This document shows positions 50,786 to 60,018 of a DNA stretch of 64,000 nt, in pieces; position 1 is the first letter of the stretch; each line of letters opens with the position of its first letter. The position numbers were made by a program, and so were the translations under genes. This stretch comes from Lewinella sp038528965 (GTDB lineage: Bacteria > Bacteroidota > Bacteroidia > Chitinophagales > Saprospiraceae), in contig JBCBEC010000001.1 of the NCBI GenBank assembly GCA_038528965.1, positions 124,001 through 188,000 of the forward strand. The letters run 5' to 3'. Below the pieces are notes generated by a model. The model searched no databases and was not told the DNA's origin. It saw only the letters and a list, made by a program, of their open reading frames with translations.

Positions 50786-52156
50786 GTGAAGGAAAAACTA
50801 GAGAAATATTTTATGCAGAAAAGTAGCGCAGCTCCGCTGGCTACTTTTCGCATTTTCTTTGGTTTGCTGATGTTGATTAGCCTGATCCGCTTTGCGGCCA
50901 ACGGCTGGATCGAAAAACTCTATTTGGAACCTAGCTTCCACTTTAAATTTTACGGATTTGAGTGGGTGCAGCCGCTGGGCCCCTGGACCTATCTACTCTT
51001 TATCATCTGTGGCTTGGCCGCCATTGGTGTGAGCTTGGGTTACCGCTATCGCCTTTCTACGCTGGTATTTTTCTTGTCCTTCACCTACATCGAGTTGATG
51101 GACAAGACGACCTATCTCAATCATTACTACTTTGTGAGTGTAATGAGCTTCTTGTTACTTTGGTTGCCAGCCGACCGTTACTACTCGCTCGATGCACTTC
51201 GCAAGCCAGATTGGTCAATTAAGGAGGTACCCCAATGGTCGATTGATGCGGTGAAACTAATGTTAGCGATCGTCTATTTCTACGCTGGTTTGGCTAAGCT
51301 CAATTCTGACTGGTTGTTTTCTGCGCAGCCCCTCGCTACTTGGCTGCCCACTCGCTATCATTTACCGTTGATTGGGCCTTATTTGCGAGAAGAATGGATG
51401 CACTTTGCCATGAGCTGGGCGGGGGCGCTATATGATCTGCTCATTCCGTTTCTCCTGTGGAATGCGCGTACCCGACCGCTCGCATTTGTGGCGGTAGTCG
51501 TCTTTCATATCCTTACCCGCGTGCTGTTTCCGATCGGTATGTTCCCATATATCATGATTGTGGGAACACTGATATTTTTTTCTCCCGCGGTGCATGAACG
51601 CATGCTAGCGACCCTCACGCGCCTGGGAAGAGGAGTGGGCATTCGTCCGCGAGCCGCTATCGCTGTATCGAAGCAGCCGGTTAATTTTCGGCCTCGGATT
51701 ACTCTTCCAGTGCTATCACTGTTTTTTGCAGTGCAGTTGTTGCTTCCTTTTCGCTACCTGATGTATCCTGGAGAACTATTTTGGACCGAACAGGGTTTTC
51801 GTTTTTCTTGGCGGGTGATGTTGATGGAAAAGGCTGGCTACGCACAGTTTAAAATTGTAGATGCCAAGAGTGGAAAGCGTTTGTACGTTGATAATTCGGA
51901 GTATTTAAATGCCTTTCAGGAAAAGCAAATGTCCTTTCAACCGGATTTTATATTGGAATACGCCCATTACCTCGCTGAGGTTTACCAAGATAAAGGCTTC
52001 GCTTCACCAGAAGTGTACGTAGAGAGCTACGTGGCTTTAAATGGCCGTTCAAGCCAACCATTTGTAGACCCTACAGTTAATTTGGCGCAAATCGAACCCT
52101 CACTTAAGAACAAAACCTGGCTGCTGCCTTTCAACGATGAGATTAAAGGATTTTAG
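50786..52156 (+). CDS. HTTM domain membrane protein (vitamin K-dependent carboxylase-like)
   Basis: A 456-aa protein starting at GTG, 16 bases after the imelysin stop. The first ~270 residues hold several membrane segments in the HTTM arrangement: ATFRIFFGLLMLISLIRF, then LYLEPSFHFKFYGFEWVQPLG, LLWLPADRYYSLD, and IVYFYAGLAKLNSDWL. HTTM is the bacterial relative of vitamin K-dependent gamma-carboxylase. The C-terminal ~150 residues are soluble and contain FRYLMYPGELFWTEQG. The reaction is unknown. It overlaps the TonB receptor gene by 20 bases, so the two are translationally linked. Confidence 0.88.
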   Translation: MKEKLEKYFMQKSSAAPLATFRIFFGLLMLISLIRFAANGWIEKLYLEPSFHFKFYGFEWVQPLGPWTYLLFIICGLAAIGVSLGYRYRLSTLVFFLSFTYIELMDKTTYLNHYYFVSVMSFLLLWLPADRYYSLDALRKPDWSIKEVPQWSIDAVKLMLAIVYFYAGLAKLNSDWLFSAQPLATWLPTRYHLPLIGPYLREEWMHFAMSWAGALYDLLIPFLLWNARTRPLAFVAVVVFHILTRVLFPIGMFPYIMIVGTLIFFSPAVHERMLATLTRLGRGVGIRPRAAIAVSKQPVNFRPRITLPVLSLFFAVQLLLPFRYLMYPGELFWTEQGFRFSWRVMLMEKAGYAQFKIVDAKSGKRLYVDNSEYLNAFQEKQMSFQPDFILEYAHYLAEVYQDKGFASPEVYVESYVALNGRSSQPFVDPTVNLAQIEPSLKNKTWLLPFNDEIKGF

Positions 52157-54623
52157 TCTACTTATATTCCTGTTTTTGTTGGCGGTAGGGCCGGCCTTTG
52201 GTCAATTTACTTTCCGGGGAAAAGTATTGGATACCTCAACGCAGGAACCACTCGCTGAAGCCGAAGTTTTTCTGCCAGCAACCGGTGCTTCTTCCACTAC
52301 CAACAGCAAGGGAGAATTTAGATTGAATGGTCTAGCAGATGATACTTACGAGGTCTTAATTTTTCTCTATGGTTACAATACCCTGGAAACCAATGTGACA
52401 ATTACCACTGCTGACTTGGAGCAAGACTTCCTGCTAGAAGACTTAAACATCCAGCTCTCAGAGGTAGTCGTGCAGGAGGCGCGCGAGGAAATCTATGCGA
52501 TGAAGCGCCTGCGAGCAGTGGAGGGAACTGCTATCTATGCCGGTAAGAAAACGGAGGTAATCATCCTCGATCGCCTGACGGTCAATGCAGCTGCCAATAA
52601 CGCCCGACAGATTTACGGACAGGTGGGTGGACTGAATATCCAAGAAACGGATGATGCCGGCTTGCAGCTCAATATTGGCGGTCGGGGATTAGATCCAAAT
52701 CGTTCGGCTAGCTTCAATACCCGGCAAAATGGCTATGACATTAGCGCTGATGTGCTGGGCTACCCCGAGAGTTATTATACACCAACAGCGGAGGCGTTGC
52801 GCGAAATCCAAATTGTACGTGGGGCGGCCTCCTTGCAGTATGGAACCCAGTTTGGCGGCCTAGTCAATTTTGTGTTCAAACGCCCCGACCCCAACCGAAA
52901 ACTAGCACTGACCAGTCGACAAACAGTGGGGTCCTTTGGTTTGTTAACCTCCTTCAATAGCTTGTCTGGGACCGTCGGTAAATTAAGCTACTACACCTTT
53001 TACAATTACAAAAGAGGAGACGGTTTTCGCGACAATTCGACTTTTTACTCGCACAATTTCTATGCGCATCTGGGCTACGAATTGAGTCCCCGCACCAAGC
53101 TCTCAGCAGAGTTAACTTATCTCGACTACCTCGCCCAGCAAGCTGGTGGAATTACGGATGCTCAATTCTATATTGATCCTACTTTTACCAATCGCACTCG
53201 CAACTGGTTTGATGTCGATTGGTTGCTGTACAATGTGAAGTTAGAGCACCGATTCTCCGTACGCACGAATGCTTCCGTTCAGGTATTTGGTCTCGACGCT
53301 TCCCGTAAAGCAGTTGGTTTTCGCACCAACCGTGTAAGTCAAGTAGATGATCTGGAGGCACCAAGGGACCTCTTGATCGGTAATTTTCGCAACTGGGGAG
53401 CGGAGGCTCGCTTGCTACATCGTTATCAATTGGGCGGTAAGGATGCTGTATTTCTCATTGGTAGTAAGTACTACAACAGCAATAATGATGCTTTCCAGGG
53501 GCCCGGCACCAATGGCGCAGATGCTAATTTCCAACCCGCTACTGAGCAGTTTCCCACTTATGATGCCCAGTCCGACTTTGACTTCCCCAACCGAAATGTG
53601 GCTCTCTTTGCGGAACACATTTATTACTTACGTGAAAATCTATCCATCACTCCTGGAGTACGGTATGAATACATCCGTACCCAAAGCGATGGTTTTTTCC
53701 GTTCCATTGATCGCGATCTGGCGGGTAATGTAATCCGTGATAGTCTTTTCACTGATAATCGAGATTTTGCTCGCAATATCTTCTTATTTGGAGCAGGAGT
53801 GAGCTATAAGCCCCGCCCGAACTCCGAGTGGTATTTCAACTTCTCCCAAAACTACCGCTCCGTCACTTTCAACGATATCCGGGTTGTTAACCCCTCTGAT
53901 CAAGTGGACCCAAATATTTCGGATGAGCGAGGCTTTACCGCAGACTTTGGCTGGCGAGGCCGCAAGGATGATTTGGCCGTTGAATTTGGGGGCTTCGGCT
54001 TGCTGTACGATGATCGTTTGGGCGAAGTTTTGCGCGCTAGAACACGCGTTACCGCTGAGGGGCAGGTGGTGGAACAAAGCGGGCCTCCGGTGCGCTGGCG
54101 CGGTAATATTGGTAGCGCGTTTATTTTTGGTTTCGAAGGCTTATTAGATTGGAATATCCTACGCAATGGTACAACCGAAGCTAAACGAAAATACCAGCTC
54201 AATTACTTCTTGAATTTAGCGGTGACGCATTCGGAGTATTTTGAATCGGAAATTCCCGGTGTAGCAGGGAAACAAGTAGAATTCATACCCTTGGTAAACC
54301 TGAAAACGGGCCTTCGTTTTGGCTACAAGAACCTACTGGGCTCTATCCAGTACACTTACCTGAGCGAGCAATTCACGGATGCCACCAATGCTCCGCAAGA
54401 CCGGCAGGATAATTTGAGCGGTATTATTGGGTCCATACCAGCTTATGATATCCTGGATGTTTCCTTATCCTATCGCTTTACCAAGTGGCTGAAACTAGAA
54501 GCTGGGGTCAATAATGCTTTGGATAATAGCTACTTCACGCGGCGTACTACTGGATATCCGGGGCCGGGTATCATTCCTTCTGCACCACGTGCTTACTACC
54601 TTACGGTAGCTTTTGAACTCTAG
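52137..54623 (+). CDS. TonB-dependent outer-membrane receptor (FecA-like)
   Basis: An 828-aa protein. Signal peptide (LLIFLFLLAVGPAFGQ), then a carboxypeptidase-like regulatory domain (about 22-105, FRGKVLDTSTQEPLAEAEVF), plug domain (IQIVRGAASLQYGTQFGG is the typical plug motif), and a 22-strand barrel ending in YYLTVAFEL with a terminal aromatic-containing strand. It should import an iron chelate or similar substrate with TonB energy. It is the last gene of the DUF4856-imelysin-HTTM-TonB unit, and its start lies inside the HTTM gene. Confidence 0.92.
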   Translation: MRLKDFSLLIFLFLLAVGPAFGQFTFRGKVLDTSTQEPLAEAEVFLPATGASSTTNSKGEFRLNGLADDTYEVLIFLYGYNTLETNVTITTADLEQDFLLEDLNIQLSEVVVQEAREEIYAMKRLRAVEGTAIYAGKKTEVIILDRLTVNAAANNARQIYGQVGGLNIQETDDAGLQLNIGGRGLDPNRSASFNTRQNGYDISADVLGYPESYYTPTAEALREIQIVRGAASLQYGTQFGGLVNFVFKRPDPNRKLALTSRQTVGSFGLLTSFNSLSGTVGKLSYYTFYNYKRGDGFRDNSTFYSHNFYAHLGYELSPRTKLSAELTYLDYLAQQAGGITDAQFYIDPTFTNRTRNWFDVDWLLYNVKLEHRFSVRTNASVQVFGLDASRKAVGFRTNRVSQVDDLEAPRDLLIGNFRNWGAEARLLHRYQLGGKDAVFLIGSKYYNSNNDAFQGPGTNGADANFQPATEQFPTYDAQSDFDFPNRNVALFAEHIYYLRENLSITPGVRYEYIRTQSDGFFRSIDRDLAGNVIRDSLFTDNRDFARNIFLFGAGVSYKPRPNSEWYFNFSQNYRSVTFNDIRVVNPSDQVDPNISDERGFTADFGWRGRKDDLAVEFGGFGLLYDDRLGEVLRARTRVTAEGQVVEQSGPPVRWRGNIGSAFIFGFEGLLDWNILRNGTTEAKRKYQLNYFLNLAVTHSEYFESEIPGVAGKQVEFIPLVNLKTGLRFGYKNLLGSIQYTYLSEQFTDATNAPQDRQDNLSGIIGSIPAYDILDVSLSYRFTKWLKLEAGVNNALDNSYFTRRTTGYPGPGIIPSAPRAYYLTVAFEL

Positions 54624-54934
54624 CTCGTCAAGTCGTCACTTTTGGATTTGTAAACGTAAATGAAGATTGGGACTGTCTTGATTAGCATGTATCATTAAAC
54701 TCACCCAAGGAAGTTTCCGGATTTACGGCTGTTTGCATACCAATATCAGTAGATGTTTTTATTATTATGCTATCTATATAGTAGTGACTTCTAGATAGTT
54801 GGCCGTCACATAATTAGTAATTTGCTTATATTACCTTAAGTATTCATTGTCCCTGCTAACAAAAAGGCCATCGACATAAGCTGGCCAATTGATAACACAA
54901 ATAGTTGATTAAACCGTGCCAGGTTTATTATCAT
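54624..54934. other. 311-bp spacer before the histidine kinase gene
   Basis: No gene or clear hairpin seen. It is AT-rich, with TAATTTG-like words but no full TAnnTTTG. A TTG at 54905 in frame with the kinase was rejected as a start because the ATG at 54935 begins the signal-like N-terminus. Confidence 0.5.
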
Positions 54935-57016
54935 ATGAAAAGAATCGCTACACGAATCTACTGTTGGCGATGGTGTATGTTTATGTTCCTAGGTTTGTCT
55001 TCGAGTCCAATTGCTGCTCAGACTTTTCAAGATAAAATCGATAGCATACTCCATTTGTACCAGGAAACGGATGATTTAGAGACGCAGGTGGCTTTGCTCA
55101 ATAAAGTTGCCTTTAACTACCGGCGTGTTTCTCCGGATAGCACATTGTTTTATGCACAATTAGCATTAGAAAAAGCTATTCAACTTGGGGATGCTGCCTC
55201 TCTTGCCGACGCTTATAAGAATAACGGGATCGGTTTTTACAAGATAGGGGCTGAGCCTGATACTTGCGTTTTCTATTACAAGAAAGCCATTGAATTTGCA
55301 GCACGGGCTAATGACCATTATACCCAAGCTGCGTGCTACAATAATATTGGCTTAATCAAACAAACAGAACTGCTTTACAATGAGTCTATCCACTTTTTCT
55401 TACGGGGGGTAGAAGTTTTTGATGATCACATTAGTGGAGACCATTTTCTGAAAGCATTGTTATTTGGAAATATTGCCACTTCCTATCACAGAGATGGCGA
55501 TAACAAAAAGGGTATTCCGTACTATATGCAGTCTTTGGCGATGGCTGAACGGGTTGGGAACAGCACGATCCCCTCCATCTTTATCGATGAATTTGCACGA
55601 GCTCGTATGGAAGAAGGAGATTTGACTGGGGCAGAACGAGACATTTTGGCGCTTATGCCCTTACATGATAAAATTGGAGATTTTGAGTCAAAAACAGAGA
55701 CTTTGATGACCTACGCAGAGGTGCTGATGGCGAAGGGCGAATATGTCTCGGCGTTTGATTATGCACAAGAGGCTTACCAAATCGCGCTGGAAAAGGAGTT
55801 TACCCGCAATCAGGCGATGGCGCTGACACGACTGGCTCAAGCCTCTGTAGGACTTGGGAGAATGAAAAGTGCCATTTTTTACGCGCAACGTGCAGCAGTT
55901 ATTGCAGAAGAGAGTGGATTCAACCAATTGCTGGCACAGATTCTTGATGTATTGAGCACCTGCTTCGCTCAGTCCGGCGATTATAGATTGGCCTATACTC
56001 ATTCCGTTCGACTATTGGAACTGCAGCAGAAAAATCGTGACTTCACCAAACAGCGAATTGCTGATGATCTGGAAGCCAAGTATCAAAACCAGCAGCGGTT
56101 AGTCGAAATTGATCGACTGAACAAGGAACGGGAAGCTCAGCAAAGTAGCATTTATGGATTGATAACGCTTGTTCTGGTGATTATGGCAGTACTGGCGAGT
56201 TTATACTATCAGTATCGACAAAAACTTAGTGCTACCCGTGCCCTCCACCAAAAGAACTTAGCCTTGCAGCAAGCTGAACAGAATCTCAGTGAGAAGAACC
56301 TGGAATTGGAACGCTACATTGAGTCCAATTTACAGTTGGAGAATTTTGCACATCTTGCCTCTCATGACTTGCGTGAACCTATGCGAAATATTGTGAGTTT
56401 TTCACAGTTATTGGAGCGCAGTGCTACAGATCGTCTCCTGGATCGTGAGCGGGAATTCCTACAGTTTATCGTTCATGGAACGGAGCGCATTGAAGGCTTA
56501 GTAAAAGACCTTCTGGCCTATTCCACTGTAAGTAATGCTCCTTTGGATATTGCGGATGTCAATATGTCAAACTTGTTAGGGGATTTACGAAATGACCTGC
56601 GACAGTTAATTGATGAGACTGGTGCTACGATTGAGGTAGGAATATTACCACCTTTTCTTGTCGCTGACCGTTCTCGTCTATACCAACTGTTACAAAATCT
56701 GCTTACCAATGCCATGCGCTATTGTCGCCCTGACTCCTCTCCTGTAATTACTATTCAAGCGGAACCCAAAGAAACTGATTACCTCTTTCGGGTAGCTGAT
56801 AACGGCATAGGTATTGATCCTAAGTACTATGATCAAATCTTCATGCTCTTCAAATCCTTGAATAATAAATCGATCAATAACAGTTCTGGCATTGGCCTAG
56901 CTACCGCAAAGCGGGTCGTTGAAGATCACAGGGGCCGCATCTGGGTGGAACCCAATTGCCCGCACGGCAGCGTCTTTTACTTCACCCTTTCCCGCCAACT
57001 TACCCCCGTCACTTAG
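54935..57016 (+). CDS. TPR-containing sensor histidine kinase
   Basis: A 693-aa protein. A signal-like N-terminus is followed by about 330 residues of TPR helices (ADAYKNNGIGFYKIGAEPDT, CYNNIGLIKQTELLYNES), then one membrane segment (about 408-426, ITLVLVIMAVLASLYYQY), a coiled coil, the HisKA H-box with phospho-acceptor H477 in LASHDLREPMRNIVSF, and a HATPase domain with N-box NLLTNAMRYC and G-box VADNGIGID and SSGIGLATA. The TPR part should face the periplasm. No response regulator is adjacent, so the output is unknown. Many such orphan kinases occur in Bacteroidota. Confidence 0.9.
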   Translation: MKRIATRIYCWRWCMFMFLGLSSSPIAAQTFQDKIDSILHLYQETDDLETQVALLNKVAFNYRRVSPDSTLFYAQLALEKAIQLGDAASLADAYKNNGIGFYKIGAEPDTCVFYYKKAIEFAARANDHYTQAACYNNIGLIKQTELLYNESIHFFLRGVEVFDDHISGDHFLKALLFGNIATSYHRDGDNKKGIPYYMQSLAMAERVGNSTIPSIFIDEFARARMEEGDLTGAERDILALMPLHDKIGDFESKTETLMTYAEVLMAKGEYVSAFDYAQEAYQIALEKEFTRNQAMALTRLAQASVGLGRMKSAIFYAQRAAVIAEESGFNQLLAQILDVLSTCFAQSGDYRLAYTHSVRLLELQQKNRDFTKQRIADDLEAKYQNQQRLVEIDRLNKEREAQQSSIYGLITLVLVIMAVLASLYYQYRQKLSATRALHQKNLALQQAEQNLSEKNLELERYIESNLQLENFAHLASHDLREPMRNIVSFSQLLERSATDRLLDREREFLQFIVHGTERIEGLVKDLLAYSTVSNAPLDIADVNMSNLLGDLRNDLRQLIDETGATIEVGILPPFLVADRSRLYQLLQNLLTNAMRYCRPDSSPVITIQAEPKETDYLFRVADNGIGIDPKYYDQIFMLFKSLNNKSINNSSGIGLATAKRVVEDHRGRIWVEPNCPHGSVFYFTLSRQLTPVT

Positions 57017-57019
57017 TTC

Positions 57020-57066
57020 GTTTGCGTGGTTAGTTTGCGTCGTTTATTTGCGTCTCCCGACGCAAA
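57020..57066. repeat. Word-repeat hairpin (TTTGCGT words) after the histidine kinase
   Basis: TTTGCGT occurs three times at about 13-14 base spacing, and the last copy TTTGCGTC (57047-57054) pairs perfectly across a TCCC loop with GACGCAAA (57059-57066). It starts 4 bases after the kinase stop. Same build as the elements at 9810, 20516, 25060 and 28689, with a different word. Confidence 0.6.
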
Positions 57067-57074
57067 CAAAAACA

Positions 57075-57103
57075 AGCCCCCCGCAGCTACGCTACGGAGG
57101 GCT
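57075..57103 (-). terminator. groEL terminator
   Basis: On the minus strand, AGCCCTCCG and CGGGGGGCT enclose a GC-rich loop (one mismatch), followed by TTGTTTTTGTTTG. It lies 26 bases after the groEL stop and is a fair intrinsic terminator. Confidence 0.7.
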
Positions 57104-57128
57104 CTTATTTCAAACCTTTCGGTTATTT

Positions 57129-58766
57129 TTACATCATGCCTGGCATGCCTCCTGGCATTCCACCGCCGTGCGCGTGTGGTGCCTCGGGCTCTGGCATGTC
57201 GTTGATCACACACTCGGTGGTCAATACCATACCGGCAATAGAAGCGGCGTTCTCCAAAGCAATACGAGTCACCTTGGTAGGATCAATTACACCAGCTTTC
57301 TTAAGGTCTTCAAACTCATCGGTGCGAGCGTTGTAGCCGTAGCTACCCTCACCGGTACGAACGTTTTGTAGGATCACACTACCTTCCACACCAGCGTTAT
57401 CAGCGATGGTACGTAGAGGAGACTCTAGGGCCTTGCGAACGATGTTCACACCAATAGTTTGGTCTTCGTTTTCACCAGCCATATCGTCCAAAGAAGCGAT
57501 TGCACGTACCAATGCAACACCACCACCAGCTACGATACCTTCCTCAACGGCGGCACGGGTAGCGTGTAGCGCATCATCAACGCGGTCCTTTTTCTCCTTC
57601 ATTTCTACCTCAGTAGGTGCGCCTACGTATAGTACCGCAACACCACCTGATAATTTCGCCAACCGCTCTTGCAGCTTCTCGCGGTCGTAATCGGAAGTAG
57701 TCGTTTCGATCTGTGCTTTGATCTGGTTAACGCGAGCAGTGATCAAGTCTTCGGAACCAGCACCATTTACAACAGTGGTGTTATCCTTATCAACAGTGAT
57801 CTTCTCTGCTTGGCCCAAGTGCTCCAATTCAGCGTTCTCCAACTTGTAACCCTTCTCTTCGCTGATTACCGTACCGCCAGTCAAGATGGCAATATCCTCC
57901 AGCATAGCCTTACGACGGTCACCGAAACCAGGAGCCTTAACAGCAACTACTTTCAATTGAGCGCGCAAACGGTTAACTACCAATACACCCAATGCTTGGC
58001 TCTCGATGTCCTCCGCAATGATCAATAGTGGGCGACCCGCCTGTACTACTTTTTCAAGGATAGGAACGATGTCCTGCATGTTGCTAATCTTCTTATCGAA
58101 GATCAGGATATATGGATTTTCGTACTCCGTCACCATGTTTTCTGGGTCGGTAACAAAGTAAGGAGAAAGGTAACCGCGGTCGAACTGCATACCCAGTACC
58201 TCGTCTACGTAAGTATCAGTACCTTTTGCTTCTTCTACGGTAATTACACCATCCTTGCTTACGCGCTTCATGGCATCAGCAATCAAAGAACCAATTTCGT
58301 TATCGTTGTTGGCAGAGATAGCACCTACTTGCTGAATCTTCTCAAAGTCATCGCCAATCACCTCGCTCTGACTTGCCAAGTCCTTAATTACCGACTTAAC
58401 AGCTTTATCAATACCACGCTTTAGGTCCATTGGGTTAGCACCAGCGGTAACGTTTTTCAAACCTGCTGCAATCATTGCTTGTGCCAGTACCGTAGCAGTG
58501 GTAGTACCATCACCGGCAATATCTGCGGTTTTACTGGCTACTTCCTTTACCATTTGGGCACCCATGTTCGCTACTGCGTCTTCCAGTTCTACCTCTTTAG
58601 CCACAGTTACACCGTCCTTGGTTACTTGTGGAGCACCAAAGCTCTTCTGAATAACTACGTTACGACCTTTAGGGCCTAGGGTTACTTTTACTGCGTTTGC
58701 CAGGGCATCAACACCACTGCGCAGCTTTTCACGGGCGTCTCTATTGAAGCTAATTTCCTTAGCCAT
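57129..58766 (-). CDS. groL: Chaperonin GroEL
   Basis: A 545-aa chaperonin. VTLGPKGRNVVIQKSFGAP, DGTTTATVLAQAMI and the ATP site GDGTTT are conserved. The C-terminus ends GGMPGGMPGMM, typical of GroEL. Full length agrees with the family (~545). It forms 14-mers that fold proteins with GroES. It lies 56 bases after groES and is the second gene of the operon. Confidence 0.98.
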   Translation of the reverse strand: MAKEISFNRDAREKLRSGVDALANAVKVTLGPKGRNVVIQKSFGAPQVTKDGVTVAKEVELEDAVANMGAQMVKEVASKTADIAGDGTTTATVLAQAMIAAGLKNVTAGANPMDLKRGIDKAVKSVIKDLASQSEVIGDDFEKIQQVGAISANNDNEIGSLIADAMKRVSKDGVITVEEAKGTDTYVDEVLGMQFDRGYLSPYFVTDPENMVTEYENPYILIFDKKISNMQDIVPILEKVVQAGRPLLIIAEDIESQALGVLVVNRLRAQLKVVAVKAPGFGDRRKAMLEDIAILTGGTVISEEKGYKLENAELEHLGQAEKITVDKDNTTVVNGAGSEDLITARVNQIKAQIETTTSDYDREKLQERLAKLSGGVAVLYVGAPTEVEMKEKKDRVDDALHATRAAVEEGIVAGGGVALVRAIASLDDMAGENEDQTIGVNIVRKALESPLRTIADNAGVEGSVILQNVRTGEGSYGYNARTDEFEDLKKAGVIDPTKVTRIALENAASIAGMVLTTECVINDMPEPEAPHAHGGGMPGGMPGMM

Positions 58767-58822
58767 ATTTAGATTGTGTTTTTAATTTTTTAGGAATAAA
58801 TCAGAACAGAACAGAGAATAGA

Positions 58823-59086
58823 TTACAGGATAATCAAGATGTCATCTTCTCGCATGATGAGGTAATCCTCACCTTCAAAGTTGATTTCCTGGCCAGCATA
58901 TTTGCCGTACAATACGATGTCACCTTCCTGTACCGTCATCAGGTTGCCGTCCTTGCCAGGACCAACAGCTACAACCTCGCCGCGTTGTGGCTTTTCTTTG
59001 GCTGTATCCGGGATAATGATGCCACCTTTTGTGGTCTCTTCTGCCGATGCGGGCTTGATCACTACTCGGTCGTTGATGGGCTTCAT
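58823..59086 (-). CDS. groS: Co-chaperonin GroES
   Basis: An 87-aa protein starting MKPINDRVVIKPASAEETTK. The mobile loop region TTKGGIIIPDTAKEKPQRGE and the C-terminal EGEDYLIMREDDILIIL are typical. It caps GroEL. First gene of groES-groEL. A CTGACA/TGTCAG inverted repeat lies about 100 bases upstream. Confidence 0.97.
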   Translation of the reverse strand: MKPINDRVVIKPASAEETTKGGIIIPDTAKEKPQRGEVVAVGPGKDGNLMTVQEGDIVLYGKYAGQEINFEGEDYLIMREDDILIIL

Positions 59087-59446
59087 AGAATGAAATTGAT
59101 TATCGTTTATGAATGAATTTTTCGATTAGGCGTTGCGCAATACAACACGCTATGAATAGCACATTGCGTGCCAAAAGGCCAGTGGGCTGACAATGCGTCA
59201 GTTTGTCAGTATTTTAGTGGAAGCTTGGCAGAAACAACCCAGACGGACTGTGAAGAAATGACAGATTTTGACCACTGCGCCCGACAAATCGTACCGCTGA
59301 TGCGGGCAATTTAGCCATTCGTTGAAATTCTTTGGTGCCCTTAAACCTGTTTCCGATATTATGATCTAACTGCCGTAAGCTTAGACAATGAAAAATGTGG
59401 GACAGTTACAATATTCTTCCGCTTTCTAACCGCAAAAGCCAGTTTT
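59087..59446. other. 360-bp regulatory region upstream of groES
   Basis: No gene seen. It is the divergent region between groES and the redoxin gene. No TAnnTTTG box was found on either strand, and no CIRCE element (TTAGCACTC-N9-GAGTGCTAA). It holds the inverted repeat at 59187-59209 and a GCGCAAT/ATTGCGT pair near 59135-59170. Confidence 0.5.
59187..59209. promoter_or_regulatory. Inverted repeat upstream of groES, possible heat-shock operator
   Basis: CTGACA (59187-59192), 11 bases, TGTCAG (59204-59209), with GTCAGTT between, so TGACA/TGTCA words occur three times in 23 bases. It lies about 100 bases upstream of groES. The position suggests a regulator site for the chaperonin operon. Confidence 0.4.
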
Positions 59447-60007
59447 ATGAAATTGAGTTACTTTCTCCTGGTCATTAGTGCCTGGTCCTTTTTTCCCCAG
59501 GTTTATCCGCAGCAGGAAGCAAAATTTAAGGTGTACGTATTTCTCAGCGAGGAATGCATCATTTCACAAAGCTATGCGCTGGAGTTGCGCGAGCTACACG
59601 AACAGTATGCAAGTAGCGAGTTAGAGTTCGTCGGGGTATTCTCCAACCCGGCTTCGAATCCGGAAAAAATGGCTGCTTTCAAAAGCAAATACCAGTTTCC
59701 TTTTTCCTTTTTACATGATTGGCAGCAGCGCTTGATGGACCAGTTTGAGGTGGAATTAACACCGGAGGTGGTCGTATACGATGAAGAACGTGAGGAGGTT
59801 CGTTACCAGGGGCGTATTGATAATACTTTTTATCGAGTTGGTCGCCGCCGTAGTGTAACGACTACTGCTGATTTGGCGGATGCCCTGCAAGCCTTACAAA
59901 AACGGCAACCCGTACCACTTACTTCTACGCCAACGGTCGGTTGTTTCATTACTCCGGCGGGTGACTGGATTAAGAACGCACCTATGTGCAATCCTACACC
60001 AGAATAA
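59447..60007 (+). CDS. Exported redoxin/thioredoxin-like protein
   Basis: A 186-aa protein with a signal peptide (MKLSYFLLVISAWSFFPQVY). A thioredoxin-like fold follows: KVYVFLSEECIISQSY puts a single Cys at the position of the active-site CxxC (ECIIS), then FVGVFSNPASNPEKMAAF, and VELTPEVVVYDEEREEVRYQG with the cis-Pro (TPEV). The missing second Cys means ordinary disulfide reductase activity is unlikely; a peroxiredoxin-like or binding role is possible. Two Cys near the C-terminus (GCFITPAGDW, PMCNP) may form another site. It precedes the copper monooxygenase-like gene. Confidence 0.75.
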   Translation: MKLSYFLLVISAWSFFPQVYPQQEAKFKVYVFLSEECIISQSYALELRELHEQYASSELEFVGVFSNPASNPEKMAAFKSKYQFPFSFLHDWQQRLMDQFEVELTPEVVVYDEEREEVRYQGRIDNTFYRVGRRRSVTTTADLADALQALQKRQPVPLTSTPTVGCFITPAGDWIKNAPMCNPTPE

Positions 60008-60018
60008 TAGCACCATTA

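Noticed and set aside
59087..59446. CIRCE operator upstream of groES
   Set aside because: The TTAGCACTC-N9-GAGTGCTAA sequence is not present.
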